DNA of 64,000 nucleotides from Paracentrotus lividus (lineage: Eukaryota; Echinodermata; Echinoidea; Camarodonta; Echinidae): positions 16,763,372 through 16,827,371 of the forward strand of contig CALNVZ010003435.1 of assembly GCA_940671915.1 (NCBI GenBank), given 5' to 3'. Made by a program: the position numbers and the translations under genes. Positions 34,401-47,239 of this stretch are shown piece by piece. The notes under the pieces are model-generated. The model saw only the letters and a program-made list of their open reading frames with translations. It did no database searches and was not told the origin of the DNA. Within the stretch, counting starts at the first letter, position 1; the number at the start of each line of letters is the position of its first letter.

Positions 34401-36284
34401 TCAACACATGAACCTTTAGATTAAGAGTTCAATGTAAAAAGGGACTCTCTCATAAAAGTCACATAAAGCAGTTCTGCTATATCCAACGATAACCGGTCGT
34501 TCATCGCATTCTGCCCGCAGAGAACGTTATTATTAAAGTCGTTTTTATGAGTGGGAAGGAATAAACAGATAGACAGGGAAAATGAGATAAATGCAGAGAG
34601 CTCGTTAAAGAGAAAGTAAGAGAGAGAGAGAGAAAGCAGGAGAAAGGAAGTAGAAAGTTAAATCAGAAGATAAAAGATGGGTGAATGTATAATGTCTCGT
34701 GGTGAGGGTATGTGTATGTGTGTTGATATTTGTGGGTGTGTATGAGAGAGGGTTTGTGCGTGTGTGTATGATGTATGTGGATGTGTGTGAGAGAGAGAGC
34801 AAACATATATAAATCCAGAAATAGGAGAAGGATATGAATATTGAGCTGAAACAAGACGTTTAAAAACAGGTACATTTTTATTTCTTATTGAAAGAGAAAT
34901 AGAGAGAAAGAAATGGATCGAGACGAAAACGCGAAATTAAATGTAATTGGGTTAATGAGAGAAAGAGAGAGAGAGAAGGTAGAAATTAAGTATTACACAA
35001 ACAAACACAAACATTGACAAAAGAGAAAACAACAAGTAAGTGCGAGGGAAAATAATAGAAAAGAAATAACGACAAGAGATTGTGAGAAAGAGAGAGAGAT
35101 ATAGCTAAAGATAAATGCGAAAGCAAATGTCATTTGTCATCAAGACAATCGAAGATGCACAAACCTTCAATCAAATGTTCATCAACCCACCGCGAGCTAA
35201 AAAGACGATCCCGAAAAATATTGCATCTTGACAAAGGGCAATGCACCAATTTATAGCATCATAGTTTGAAGGAAAAGATACATGTCGAGTTGTACGCCAA
35301 CTACTTATATTTATTTTTTTATCACTAAAATGCGATAAATATGAAAAGATGTGTTGCTGTTTTTCAGGTGGATAATTATGTTAAAAAGTTGTGGCGTCGA
35401 TAAGGAAGAAAGAAAAATCATGCACAGGTACAGAGAGAGAGAAAAAAAAAACATTTGTGACATTATTCCTAATCGATTCCTCATTAATTGTTAATAGCGT
35501 TATATAGAATACCAAATAAATCAAAATGCATAGCAGATCATGGTTACCAAGAATAAAATAAAACGCGTTAAACAAAACCCAAGAAACGCAGAATACCCAG
35601 TCGAAGAAAACTAAAATCTGGTCGAACATAAAAGAGATCTGCATACCTCGGCCATTTAGCTCTAATGAAGTTTATATCCGGCTATTAATGAAAGGTTAAT
35701 TGTACCCTTTGGCCTCATTTGGAGATGAAATGAAATGGCATTAAGGAATCATTGCAACTAATTGACTCACCCGGAGAAAACGTCTCGCTTTATTTTCTCA
35801 ATTTCTTTGTCGATTTTCGTTTGTGAGCTCACGATTGCTTGTTGTGTGTATTCTAATTCGTCTACCTTTTTCTTTTCATGTTGATGTTTTGTTTTTCATG
35901 ACAATACAGTTGCCATTATTGCTGTAGATCAAACCTTGAAAAAAGATATGGTAATAACAATAGCCTTAGATAATTAAATTTAGACACTTAATAGCCTTAG
36001 ACAATATTTAATCGTCTTAAATAAACAATTGATGGCAATATTTTCGGATTACAGATTGGCCCGCTACCCACACAAGAAATGTCCTATTTTCTGGAAATGC
36101 TGATCTAATCATTTGTTTATCAACAACAATCAACACCAATAATATTGAGAGATAATGTATTAAACATCTTTCTTTTGTAGCCTGAGTTTCATATCTAAAA
36201 TCACACCAATGAAGTCCGATCATCGAAAACATACCGACTACGCCATTATAGTCTAATTTCTAAGTCAGATTATATCAGTCAAGC
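31473..36284. other. intronic DNA with purine-rich and TG-rich tracts, no gene seen
   Basis: It contains GA-rich tracts at 32685-32702, 34617-34640 and 34960-34978, TG/GA mixed repeats at 34700-34800, and a diverged direct pair at 34095-34160 / 34197-34265. A possible exon near 33402 was considered and rejected. Confidence 0.45.
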
Positions 36285-37019
36285 CCGCATCACACTGTCC
36301 CGAAGTTGAGCAACGATGGACACACGAACAAGGAAAACTTCAAATTTTGCTCTGATCACGAAAGCATCGGGCAGCCTCGGGCCATTTTAGCATTGTTTAG
36401 AGTACATTCTTAGCAATTTTATATTTAAAATAACATGACCATCGGGGGAGTTTTTTCAGGCTTCGACAGTAACTTCCAATGCATCGGCAAAATCTTTGGC
36501 AGCCAAAAAAAAAAAAAAAAATCCCGATGGACTTTGGGAAGGTTCACTTCGTTAGAGCATCGCAGCATCGGGTATTTTTGCCCTACGAAGGCAATGCACA
36601 GGAAACATGAATCCGCCCGATAATCTGTGGAAGGCAACACGACTTCTTGACGCCCTCTCAATGCCATCGTGTAGCCATCGTATAGTATTGTCAAGCCCAC
36701 ATCGCACTGTGCCGAAGTTGAGCAAGGATGGACTCACGGTCATGGGAATTTTTTAATTTAATCGCTCTTAATCGCTCTGATCACGAAAGCAGCGGGCCAT
36801 TCGTGTACCCTTCGTGTGTTTTTCACACCGGCATAAATCCGTAAAGAATGCTATTCATCTGTTGGATATTACATAATAATAATACAAAGCGTCATCCCCT
36901 AAAGAATAGAAAGCCGCAATCGTGTATTACCTTCTGTAGACATCGGCTGACTTCGCGCGAACCCTAATATATCACCATTCGCGTGTCCATCTTTCCTCAA
37001 CTTCGGGACAGTGTGACGC
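36285..37019. mobile_element. 735 bp TIR element (CACACTGTCCCGAAGTTGAG)
   Basis: The left end GCATCACACTGTCCCGAAGT..GAGCAACGATGGACACACGAA is inverted at the right end (TTCGCGTGTCCATC..CTCAACTTCGGGACAGTGTG). A second direct copy of the left end lies inside at about 36690-36800 (GCACTGTGCCGAAGTTGAGC). The word GATCACGAAAGCA follows both direct copies. There is no transposase ORF. Confidence 0.7.
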
Positions 37020-39266
37020 CAGAATCAGGAAGATGCCCTGTCGCCACGCAGCTTCACAGAAACCCTGTCGCACTGATCGTTGCAATATGACTTATATCTC
37101 TTTAACAAGTTGCATATCATTTCCTAAAGCAAGTGACATTCTTTTTTGTCAACAATGAGAACACATTAAGAAAACAAACCAAAACAAAGAAAGTATCGTT
37201 CATTCCCATCATCCATCAAGTAACTGTCATAGGGTATCAGCGAAGTGAATATCGCAGTTCATAAGTCATGCGTGCTCACTCATGCGGAAATTGTCTCGAT
37301 AACGAAGGACATCCATTGTCCGTCCAAACCGTCCGTCTTCTTGACTTGTTACAACGCGGTTAAAAGAAAACAACGTCATATTACAAGGCATCTACGCAAA
37401 TAGGCGAGAAGAAAAACTTAAATGAATAAATGCCTCCGAACCCAAGCCTGTGACATTTTATGAGATTAGTATTTATCCAAATATAAATCTTTAAAAATTG
37501 CTTCGAGTCAGATTTATCCACAAGGCGGTTAATATTTGTCAATGTATCATGCTCGTGCAATTTACCATTTCAACACTGCTGGTTTATGAACTACGTCACA
37601 TTAATGTTTGATGTAAACACAAATCCCTTAATGTCGTCATATACAAATAGATAACATCCATCATATCCATTGAAGAACGTCGATGAAATATAAATATGCT
37701 TTCCAGGCCGTTTGTTTACCAAAGAACATTTATTCAATCTCTGCAAGACGGTGAATATAGGATTTTATTCTAATAAAGTGATAGGAATAATACAATAGTT
37801 TCGTCATTTTGGTTTGGGGGTTTGCTTTAAATAAAAGTTACGTAAGCTAAGTAATTGCTTACACATGCAAGATTATGAATGCATAATCTAGCTGGTAATT
37901 AAGTTTCTTCATTTTGAAGGTAATTCTAGGAAGTTTTTAGTTTTTAGGGTCTAAAATTATAATAGAATTGTAGTATTTGAGCTTTGGGTATATCGAGAAA
38001 AATACGTTTCGCAATTTTCAGTTTTTATTCTTTAAAAAGAATTGGGGATAACAATTTTAAATGTATTTTGTTTTCAAGTTCGACCAAAAGAGATTGCAAA
38101 CAGGTGTTTCTCATTGAGAGGGGAATATTACAGAGAGAGAGAGAGAGAGGAGAGAGAGATAGAGCGAGAGAGACAAACATCATCATCTGTTGCTTGACAT
38201 TCGTATGTCGTTCAGAACATAATCTCCCGCGGCATATTGCATTATCCGACCTCAATGCATCTATATTGTCTCATATACATCCAATATTAGATTCAGTAAT
38301 AATACTTTCTTGCTATGATTTATAGCTTGACATCCATGATAACATGTGTCGCATTTAATATCGACACGAAAGGGAAGCATTTTTTTTTTTTTTTTTTTGA
38401 AGAAGCCGCGTGGATAGATTGGACATGATAAGAGTTACCCCGGAAGGAAAAAGGGTTGCAGGTTACATCAAGAATTGGGTCATGTAGGTTGGTATATGTG
38501 CCGATGGGTACTCAAGCAAAATGGTGGCCCGAAATTAATGACGGTCGGTATTGTCTTAACCTATTTACATAAAGTGCAACGGAATTCTATGGACGGTTTT
38601 AATGAGGAAGGGGGACAAATTGAAGTGGGGGAAAGCAATTGAATTCGAGATGTGCTCGGAATGTGAGCGGGAGGGTATAGTTAGATGTTTGTAGAAAGAG
38701 AAAGAGATAGAGAAAGAGTTGGAGGGAAATAGAAAAAATGAGAAAGGATTAGTGTGTTTGAGACCGAGATACATGCAGATAGAGGTGGGAAATGAAAGAG
38801 AAAAGTTGGAAAGAGAGGGATATTGAGGGTTGAACGGGTTTGAGTGTAGGAAGGGAGAGAGAGGATTTGCTTAGTTGAAAATATAGGAGTAGTATTTTTT
38901 TATGGACAACAGGTGTGTGTTTGAGGTTGTGTGTGCGTGTGTGTATGTGTGTGTGTGTGTTTGAGTTTTTGTGTGCTTATATAGCACAAAATACCGCGGA
39001 CGAACAGATATAAATAATTAATAAAAAATATCAAAGCTACATAAATCAACCCGATAGATGGCATCTTGGTGAACAACAAGATATGTAATTTATTAAAATC
39101 AAACTTATGATTAAGGACTTTTCTCCTCCTTATTAGCTTCCTTTTCTTCATTCATCTTTGTACAAGCTGACAGTTCCATGAATATGCTATGTACATTGTA
39201 GGTTTTCTTCTCTGTGACCCTTTTCTTTACTTTCAGCTACCTTCGATTTTTTTTCTTCTAAATATA
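37020..39266. other. intronic DNA with microsatellites, no gene seen
   Basis: It holds (GA)n at 38131-38175, a T20 run at 38379-38398 and a (TG)n tract at 38925-38965. The open frames found overlap these tracts. Confidence 0.45.
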
Positions 39267-40539
39267 CAGGGCGTCCCAAAAAGAACTATACACTTTTGAA
39301 ATGGGTGCCAAATAAAAAATATATGATTTTAGGTAATGAAATTTACATGTATGGAAAGCTCATTATTCAAACTTTCAGATGACACCAAAAAGTCCGAAAA
39401 TAAGTCATGCATGAATGAGGAGCGTTCACTTTTGTAAAGGGTATGGAAATTAGGGTGCGCAGGAATTGCCCTACCAATTTGTATGGAAAGGAAAGTCATT
39501 TGGAGCTTATGGCATTGAGGATGATATGCAGAATTACTGATCAATTATGATGAGTTGGGGTTTGCTAAGTGAAATTTGTGGATTCGGGGATTACAATTTC
39601 ATGCATGAGTGAACAGGAATATGTATTTCCTATTATAGCATTGTAACTTTACAAGTTTTATTCAGTGGTGTGTTAAGTGGTAGTCAGGATGGGGTGCAGA
39701 ACCGGTGAGATGCAGGGTAAGATTTTTGATCACTTTTGAAATAACTGTATGAAGATGATGTAATGCTTGATTGATTAGTTGAAACATTTGGAGACTGGTA
39801 CCATGTTGATTAAGTGATTGCTAGGTGGGTGTTGATTGTCTAATTTATGTGACTGATTGATTGATAGATTGTCATCAACCATCCCAATTTGGGTAAATGT
39901 GAGTAGACCGGGATGCGGGGAGGTAGTCGGGATATTTGGAGTAGAAACCAATGAATATGAATGGTCAAAAACACACCCATGCAACAACAGAAAAAGAGAG
40001 ATAGATAGAGAGAGAGGGAGGGAGACAGAGAGAAAAAGAAAGAAGAGAGAGGGAGGAAGACAAAGAGAGGGGGAGAGAGAGAAAGAGAGACGAAAGAAAA
40101 GGAAGAGAGAGAGAGAGATTAAACACACCACTGAAGCACCTCACTAAATATACCTTGGAAAGTTACAATGTAACAATAGGAAATATGTATTCCTGTTCAC
40201 TCATGCATGAAATTGTAATCCCTAATTCCACAAAGTTCACTTAGTAAATCCCAACTCATCATAATTTATCAGTAATTCTGCATATCATCCTCAATTCCTT
40301 TAGCTCCAAATGACTTTCCTCATACAAATTGGTAGGGCAATTCCTGCGCACCCTAATTTCCATACCCTTTACAAAAGTGAACGCTGCTCATTCATGCATG
40401 ACTTATTTTCGGGATTTTTGGTGTCATATGAAAGTTGGGATAATGAGCTTTCAAAACATGTAAATTTCATTACCTAAAATCATATATTTTTTATTTGGCA
40501 GCCATTTCAAAAGTGTATAGTTCGTTTTGGGACGCACTG
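39267..40539. mobile_element. 1.27 kb long-TIR (foldback-like) element flanked by TATA
   Basis: The ends read CAGGGCGTCCCAAAAAGAAC and, inverted, CAGTGCGTCCCAAAACGAAC. Identity continues inward for about 400 bp on each side (for example ATTAGGGTGCGCAGGAATTG and TCATGCATGAGTGAACAGGA in both arms). The flanks are TATA at 39263-39266 and at 40540-40543, consistent with a TA-type target duplication as in the Tc1/mariner group (inference). The centre, about 39700-40130, holds unique sequence and a GA-rich block, and has no transposase. Confidence 0.85.
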
Positions 40540-40614
40540 TATATATTCGTGAGCTCTCACAATTATTCGTTGGATTTATTGAAGAGATTTATAAAACCTT
40601 CTTGAATTGAATTT

Positions 40615-40731
<117 letters not shown>

Positions 40732-40863
40732 TAGAGATAGAGACAAAGAGGCGGAGGAAAATATGATGAGAAATGAGAAAATTTCAGTTGTCAGTCAATT
40801 CGTAAATCGAAATAAATAGCTCGCCAAAAGAAAATTCTTTACTTTCCCAAACCCAGGTGTGAA

Positions 40864-40985
40864 GCCTGCAGCGGAACGGATCTATAATCTCTTTATTATC
40901 AGAGTTGCATCAGGAGAATCATCCGCCTGCAGCGGAACGGATTTATATTCTCTTTATTATCAGAGTTGCATCAGGATAATCATGT
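40864..40985 (+). repeat. 61 bp tandem duplication
   Basis: GCCTGCAGCGGAACGGAT .. TCTCTTTATTATCAGAGTTG .. GCATCAGGA is repeated at 40864 and 40925 with three or four substitutions. Confidence 0.85.
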
Positions 40986-41376
40986 TCATAATATACAGAG
41001 GATTTGTTTTCTTGCAAGAGCCATAAAATATAATCTTGTTTGCTTTTACTGGATTTACCCAAATCTCAATATCATTTTACGTTTATCCACTCTAAATATA
41101 TCAAATGGAAAAAACAAATTAGTGAAACAAAGGAATGCTTAGAACTCAATTTGAAACTCAATATCAACTCTGATGTTCTTTATAACACCAATAACTGAAA
41201 GGGATACAAAACGCTCTGCACAAACTACTATAATATTAAATTCCACTTTATGATTTAAGTTCTATGATAATTTTTTCCCAAAGAATTTTAATTGACAAAA
41301 CAACAACCACATACACATATTTCAAGTACATAAAGTACAGTCTAAATAAGAAAAGTTTAAAATAATTCGTGAACGA

Positions 41377-41502
41377 CTGTAGATAGAAGCCAATTGATTT
41401 TCGGATTTTAATTTAAATCTTGATGATTTAAATGAAAATCAAAAAGGCCTAAGATTAAAATATCAATTTAAATCCGAAAATCGATTGGTCCCTATCCACT
41501 GT
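41377..41502. mobile_element. about 100-125 bp palindromic MITE
   Basis: The arms CCAATTGATTTTCGGATTTT (41390 on) and, inverted, CCAATCGATTTTCGGATTTA (ending 41488) are followed by further loosely paired bases out to ACTGTAGATAG / CTATCCACTGT. Confidence 0.7.
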
Positions 41503-41750
41503 CTCTTAGGATTTATTTTAAATCCTTGTAATTATAAAGTATATACATTGAAATAGAGCTTTTTATTCAGCTGAAGAAACATTTCCCTTCTGCACGGGCT
41601 TATCATTATTATTATTTTGATATTATCACAAAACCCAACTTTAAACATTAATTACTTCGATGTCCATCGATCAATTTCAAACCTTTGCTAAAACTTCTTT
41701 TATTCTTTTATTTTTTAAACAATATAGATTCCAGGGTAGATTTTTCCCCC

Positions 41751-42197
41751 TTTAAAGGGATTTAGTAACTTTCAAAAACAAGAGCAATTATATCAAGATG
41801 AATAAAATTATATTGTTCCAATAGTAAAAACAAACTACTGAAAGTTTCAGATCAAATGGAAGTCATTTACTACCTTAAAACAGTGTAACAAACAATGCCA
41901 AGCATACAACCGAACACCAGTACCCTCTGCTGATAACTCACCAGGCCGCTAGGAACGGGGGACTGTACAACAGGAAATGGGTGTATGGAAAAGCACATGG
42001 TTTTATAAACCATCCGGTGTTGGTTTATAAAATTTGAGTATGAAATCATTGATATCTCAAAGGTAAAGCAAGCAATTAGCTTGCAATTTTGAAGAGATAC
42101 CAGACTGACCTAAGTGTTTATAATTATGTTGGCAAAATAAGCTAAATCGAATAAAATGTGATTTGAAATCATTCAATATTACTGCATCCCTTTAAAG
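41751..42197. mobile_element. about 450 bp TIR-like element (CTTTAAAGGGAT ends)
   Basis: The left end TTTAAAGGGATTTAGTAAC and the inverted right end CTTTAAAGGGATGCAGTAA are similar over about 18 bases. The interior is non-coding. The match is short, so confidence is modest. Confidence 0.45.
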
Positions 42198-42788
42198 ATA
42201 GTATAACGTTAACTTTTTTTTCTGGCCTACCAATTAATTCTTTATTTACATGTTCACGTTTGTCATGAGCACTTTTGACTCGAAGATCTATTTTTAGATA
42301 TCCCTGACGGCAGATATGTAATTTTATTGTTCAGGCACGTTTCAATAATAAAATTATGATTTTCATGTGTAGGCCTAGTTAACATTATTATTATAAACTG
42401 CATGAACAAAGAAATGGCCTGATTTTGTTTGTGTGTTAGTGTGTGTGCATTGTACGCTGCTTTTGTGTTTAAATATTTTGTATCTGGATCAATTAATGTG
42501 CATTTGATTGTTAACGTTCACTCTACATGCTATAGGTAAATCAAATCAGAGTTGGTTTTGTTACTATATTTTCCTTTGCACGCCTTTGTGCGTCCTTAAT
42601 GAAATTTATTTAACCTACAATATACATGAGGCCTGAAAAGAAATATGCAATTAGCCTAGAAATTTTTCAAGCTTACATTAAGCTCGAAGTCACTTTTATC
42701 ATGCTTGTTCATTTCCTTAGGCGTATGTAAGTGGCGTCCATGTTGTAGGCCTACATGTATATTCTCTTGGTGTCGCTTCCAGGGTGGT

Positions 42789-43052
42789 GTTGCATAAAAC
42801 TTTTTTTCTTTTTTCTTTTTCTCGGGTTAAAAATCTCAGCTTATGTAGACCTTTTTCTTAGGTTATTCAACCTGAGTTTTAAAACTCCCTAAAAATATAT
42901 TGCATTAATACTTTTGAAAACTCTTGTATGTTTTTATGCAATGGAAAAAACAGTAAAAAATCCAGAAAAATATTGTAACCGGAGTTTTCGGACTTTAACC
43001 GGAGTTTTCAGATTTTAACCGGAAAAAACTCCGGTTAGAAGTTTTATGCAAC
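42789..43052. mobile_element. 264 bp TIR element (GTTGCATAAAACTT)
   Basis: GTTGCATAAAACTT at 42789 is inverted at 43039-43052 (AAGTTTTATGCAAC). Inside, AACCGGAGTTTT occurs twice between 42978 and 43015, and its inverse AAACTCCGGTTA follows at 43026. Confidence 0.65.
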
Positions 43053-43247
43053 GGGGTCCTGATGTTATAAATGTGTCGTTCATGTGAGAGCATGGGTTAT
43101 ATCTAAGCACTCTATCTAGTAATACGGATACTACAAAATAGACTTTAAGAGGTTAATGTCAGAAGAGAGAAAGGGAGAAAAGAGGGTGGGGAGGGAGTTT
43201 GAAACGGAGAGAAAGTGGGAAATGGGGAGTAAGAAAGAGAGCAGAGG

Positions 43248-43297
<50 letters not shown>

Positions 43298-43350
43298 AAG
43301 AGAGAGGGGAAAGAAGAAGAAGAAGAAGAAGAAGTAGAAGAAAAAAATAA
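43248..43350 (+). repeat. (GA)n and (GAA)n microsatellite
   Basis: A GA tract interrupted by AAAG units passes into (AGA)n near 43315-43335. A wider purine-rich field runs from 43150 to 43430. Confidence 0.9.
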
Positions 43351-43430
43351 AAAGAAGAATGAGTGAGGGGAAGAGTAGATGGGATAGTGAGTTGGAGGTA
43401 AAAGGTCAAAGAGAAGGAGATGACGATAAA

Positions 43431-44759
43431 AGGGAATTTTTGTCTTGGGATGGTGAACATTACCAGAGGACAGATGGAGACGATATATAGGAAGAACTAG
43501 AGCAGAACAAAGAGGCTGTTAAATAAAGAGAGAGGGAACGACAAAGATATGGGGGTTCTTAATAACCAACGTCAGTGTTTCATTATTGAATAGGGCATAG
43601 ACAGGAAAAAAAATGGTTACAGAAAATAAAAAGGGTGAGAAAACAAATATTTGAACAACAACAAAAGAAGTCCTTTGTTTTAAAATAGTAGATCAGCAGA
43701 TTGTAGAGGCGGATCCAGAATTCGAAAATAGAGGAGATAGACGGCCGATTCAATAACATGTTTCCAATCAGAGGGAGGATGCACTCCTGTTGCACCCGCC
43801 AAGAGTGAAAAAAACCCAAAAAAAACAACGACAACTAAATAGCATCATAGATTGTGCAAGTGGGAGGGGTAGGTTGTCACACGTGAAACGATGAAGGTTA
43901 AACAAGAAATTCTGGTAAATCACGCTGCAGGACTAATAAAGGTGAACCAGTGCATGGCTTTCACCATCTGTCAGCTTATGACGAGAGATTTTATTTATTT
44001 ATGTACCGCAATCTGAAATGAAAAGTTGTATAAGTTAAGGGGAACAGAGATGATAAATACTTTACATAGATAAATACTGTAAAAGGTTGTCAAGGACAAG
44101 AACAAAAAAGTAGGTTAGCCAGAAGGGCGTTTCATATTTTGGTATTCGATATTTCTTAAGGGCATGCAGAAAGGAGCCAAGGCGCAGGCGAGAACCAAAA
44201 AAAAAAAATGTACCGTCGTTCATATTACTGAAGATTATTAGTGTGATGTGTCTACAAAAAGAATTATTAAACCTACTGCTTTTATGTCCAGTAAGCCTTC
44301 AAAATTACATGTCAAACTATCTAGTTGTTAGGTAATTTAAAAAGGTTTGCTTCAAAAGTATGTTCTTTTGTGACAATTTATTGTATTTCCCGGATGAAAA
44401 TGTTTTGTACTGCATTTTTAGAACCACTCTACTTCTCCCTTGAAATATGTTAGGGATTTCTTTACATCTTTTGAAAAGATTGCAGTCATTAATTTCTCGT
44501 TGAACGTTACATTTTTCTATCAAAATAATATTGATCGATGCTGTCTCATTTTCTGTCTTTTTTCACAAGAAGCCCTAGTTCTCAACAGTACAATGAATAC
44601 ATTCGTCGAGTTATGAATACAACATTCCGACCCACGCTTATGATACTTTAGCTTTTTATAGTGCCTTGCAAGACGCTGAATACTTTTGACTTGACACATT
44701 TGACGATTGCTACATTCCCTGTTCCAGAAATGTCATGAGAATTTGATTTGTAGAAAATG

Positions 44760-44791
<32 letters not shown>

Positions 44792-47099
44792 CGATAACAC
44801 ACTTTTGATTGCTGCACCTAGATCCACGGGTTCACATACATACAGCCCCACTGAAAAACGAGAAACAATGTGAGAGAAAAAAGATATTGGAGAATAAAGA
44901 GACAATGATGCACGTTTTATGACGAATGTTCATATTGTTCCAAGGCTTTTTAAAAGCGCCATGTAAATGTGTTCAGGGAGTCTTGAGTATTCGCGTATCA
45001 AAATTGAAGGGCCATTGAAATTTGTAACTATATTAAAAATAACGGGGTGTTATTTTCAAGTATAATGGCGACTTATTTTTGTTTTTTGGTTTCCACTAAA
45101 ACTTATTTTCATCACAATTAAGCAAACGAATTCATGTTTTATGAGGACTTAAACATAATTTCAATGGTTTTAAATACACAATTTTCAGGAAATTAGTAGA
45201 TACCCTTCAATCTTATTTCATTACAAGAAGTAACTATACCTTTATCATGTAATAATTGTTTATAATTTTATCGAACGTTCATTTGTTGGCTGATATTGCT
45301 TTCATAACTCAGACGTCTTTTAATAATTAATCTTAGATGTTGCATTCATGCCTACTTTTCTGATTGTCCCTGATTTGTCTTGAATTCCGTTCCAATAAAT
45401 ATTTATAAGTTAAACAAGAAGTTATTTACAAGCGATGATGCCTTGACAATGAAATATTTTCCAGACATAAATTGTGCAAAGAGCTTTAGAGTAATATTTT
45501 GATATCGGGGAACAAACAAAAAATGTACAGACTTGAAATTTCGTGATGAATTGCGTCGTGGTGATGGCGTCGCGTTTAATTCTAAAGAAGGAATTCTAAT
45601 TTGAATTGTCACCATTTTATAGTCACTCATTAAGTTCGATTGCTCTGTAGATTAGCTGCTGAAAATGAACGTCACGAATAGTCGTTTTTAAAGACCCTGC
45701 CAGTAACGAAAAATGAAATAAGACAAAATGTTCTCGAATGTGTCATAGACATCAAAGATTTTGAAACGTACAGAATGCTTTGTTTTTTTGTTGTTGTTTT
45801 TTTTTTCGCGCGTGCGTGTGTGACTATTTGTCCCAAACTTTAAAATTTATAAGTCGACTGTATATGCAAATACTGAAAATTAAACTATTACATTTTCTTT
45901 CATAATTGTTTTTTAAATTCCGTTCCCTAATTGCTTATCAGAGATACCATTGTGTGTTTTGTTCCAATGGGGTCTTTAATATTAAACAGCAAAGTCTTTC
46001 TCTCTCCTTTCATATTCGTTCATACTCAGGGTGCGGATAAGTAATTGAGGTTAATTTGAGTGGTGAAATTGAAATGGAGGCATCGTAATTTAAGATCGAG
46101 AGCAAACGAAAAGGAAAAGGAGAGTAGAATCGGGTCATCTGAAGGAAATATCTTTTGGAAGCAGATGAGTTAGTGAATTGATCTCGAAGGATAAATCTCT
46201 TCTGAATATAGTGAAACATGTATTGAGCATTAACTAATGGAGGGTTCTATGAGGTCACTAATAAGGGTTTTCCAGAAGAGTCTTCGTGAACATGGTGAAA
46301 AACAATTAAAGGTTCATGATAATGTTCCATTATATAAATAGGTAGGTTTATCTGCATTTTAGTGGTTATATTTCAGTCCAGAGGAATAGCATTAAGGGAC
46401 GCGAACACATGCTGGAAATAAACCTTTATGGTGGTGGATAAATGTTCTGTCTTTGTTGCAGCATGATGATAAACGAATACCATTTTGTTGTTTTTTGCTT
46501 GTTATGTTTTGTTTTGTTTTTATATTTCTCTTTTTATACAGGCAGATAAATTTTCTTATTTAAAAAAAAATCCAATTGTCAATTTCATGTATACTTAAAT
46601 TGGATTCTCAAAAGTTTTTAATCGTAGTCGGTCTCTTGTTAACGATACTTTTGATAATTGTTTCTGCATGCAGGAAATGCTGTGAGGCTGATTTTTTTCT
46701 CATTTCTGTAATATTTTTTTTTTTACTTAGTCTTTTAAAAATTAATTGCTTTCTAGATATAGGTATCAATTGCTTTACATGTCATGTATTTGGGCTAAAA
46801 TGGAATTATGCATTTGTTATACTTTGTTATACATGTATTGAAAATGATTGCTTTACATTTACTTTGTTATACATGTAATGAGAAATGGGAAATAGGTAAA
46901 TAAATGAATAGATAATACATGAGCCGGACACATTCTGGTTCGAATTTAAAGCAATCAAACAGACATGAACATAAAAGTAATGGTTTAGATTCAAACTATT
47001 TATAGAACTCTATTGTAATGTTAAGTTTTCAGGGATTTTATCAAAAATATTAAAAGAGAAAAGAGCTGTCATTTTGCAACACTAATAATTTGTAAGTAT
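43431..47099. other. intronic DNA, no gene seen
   Basis: AT-rich. A GGCGGATCCAGAATTC word at 43709 may be a stub of the CAGTGGCGGATCC family. A T28 run is at 44760-44787. No open frame has a believable start or domain. Confidence 0.45.
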
Positions 47100-47239
47100 C
47101 TGAGGGGAATTTCATCAAAGGACTTATCGGACTGTCCGACAAATTTGCTCTCAGCCAATCAGATGCAAGCATTTCAGTAGCTTATAACAGTTGTCGGATA
47201 AAATGTCCGACAAGTCCTTTGATGAAATGCACCCCAGGT
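47100..47239. mobile_element. palindromic MITE, family P1 copy 3
   Basis: CTGAGGGGAATTTCATCAAA ... GGACTTATCGGAC and the inverted right arm (GTCGGATAAAATGTCCGACA ... GATGAAATGCACCCCAGG) enclose CTCTCAGCCAATCAGATGCA. A piece of the left arm is missing relative to copy 1 (CATTTTAT lost). Confidence 0.8.
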
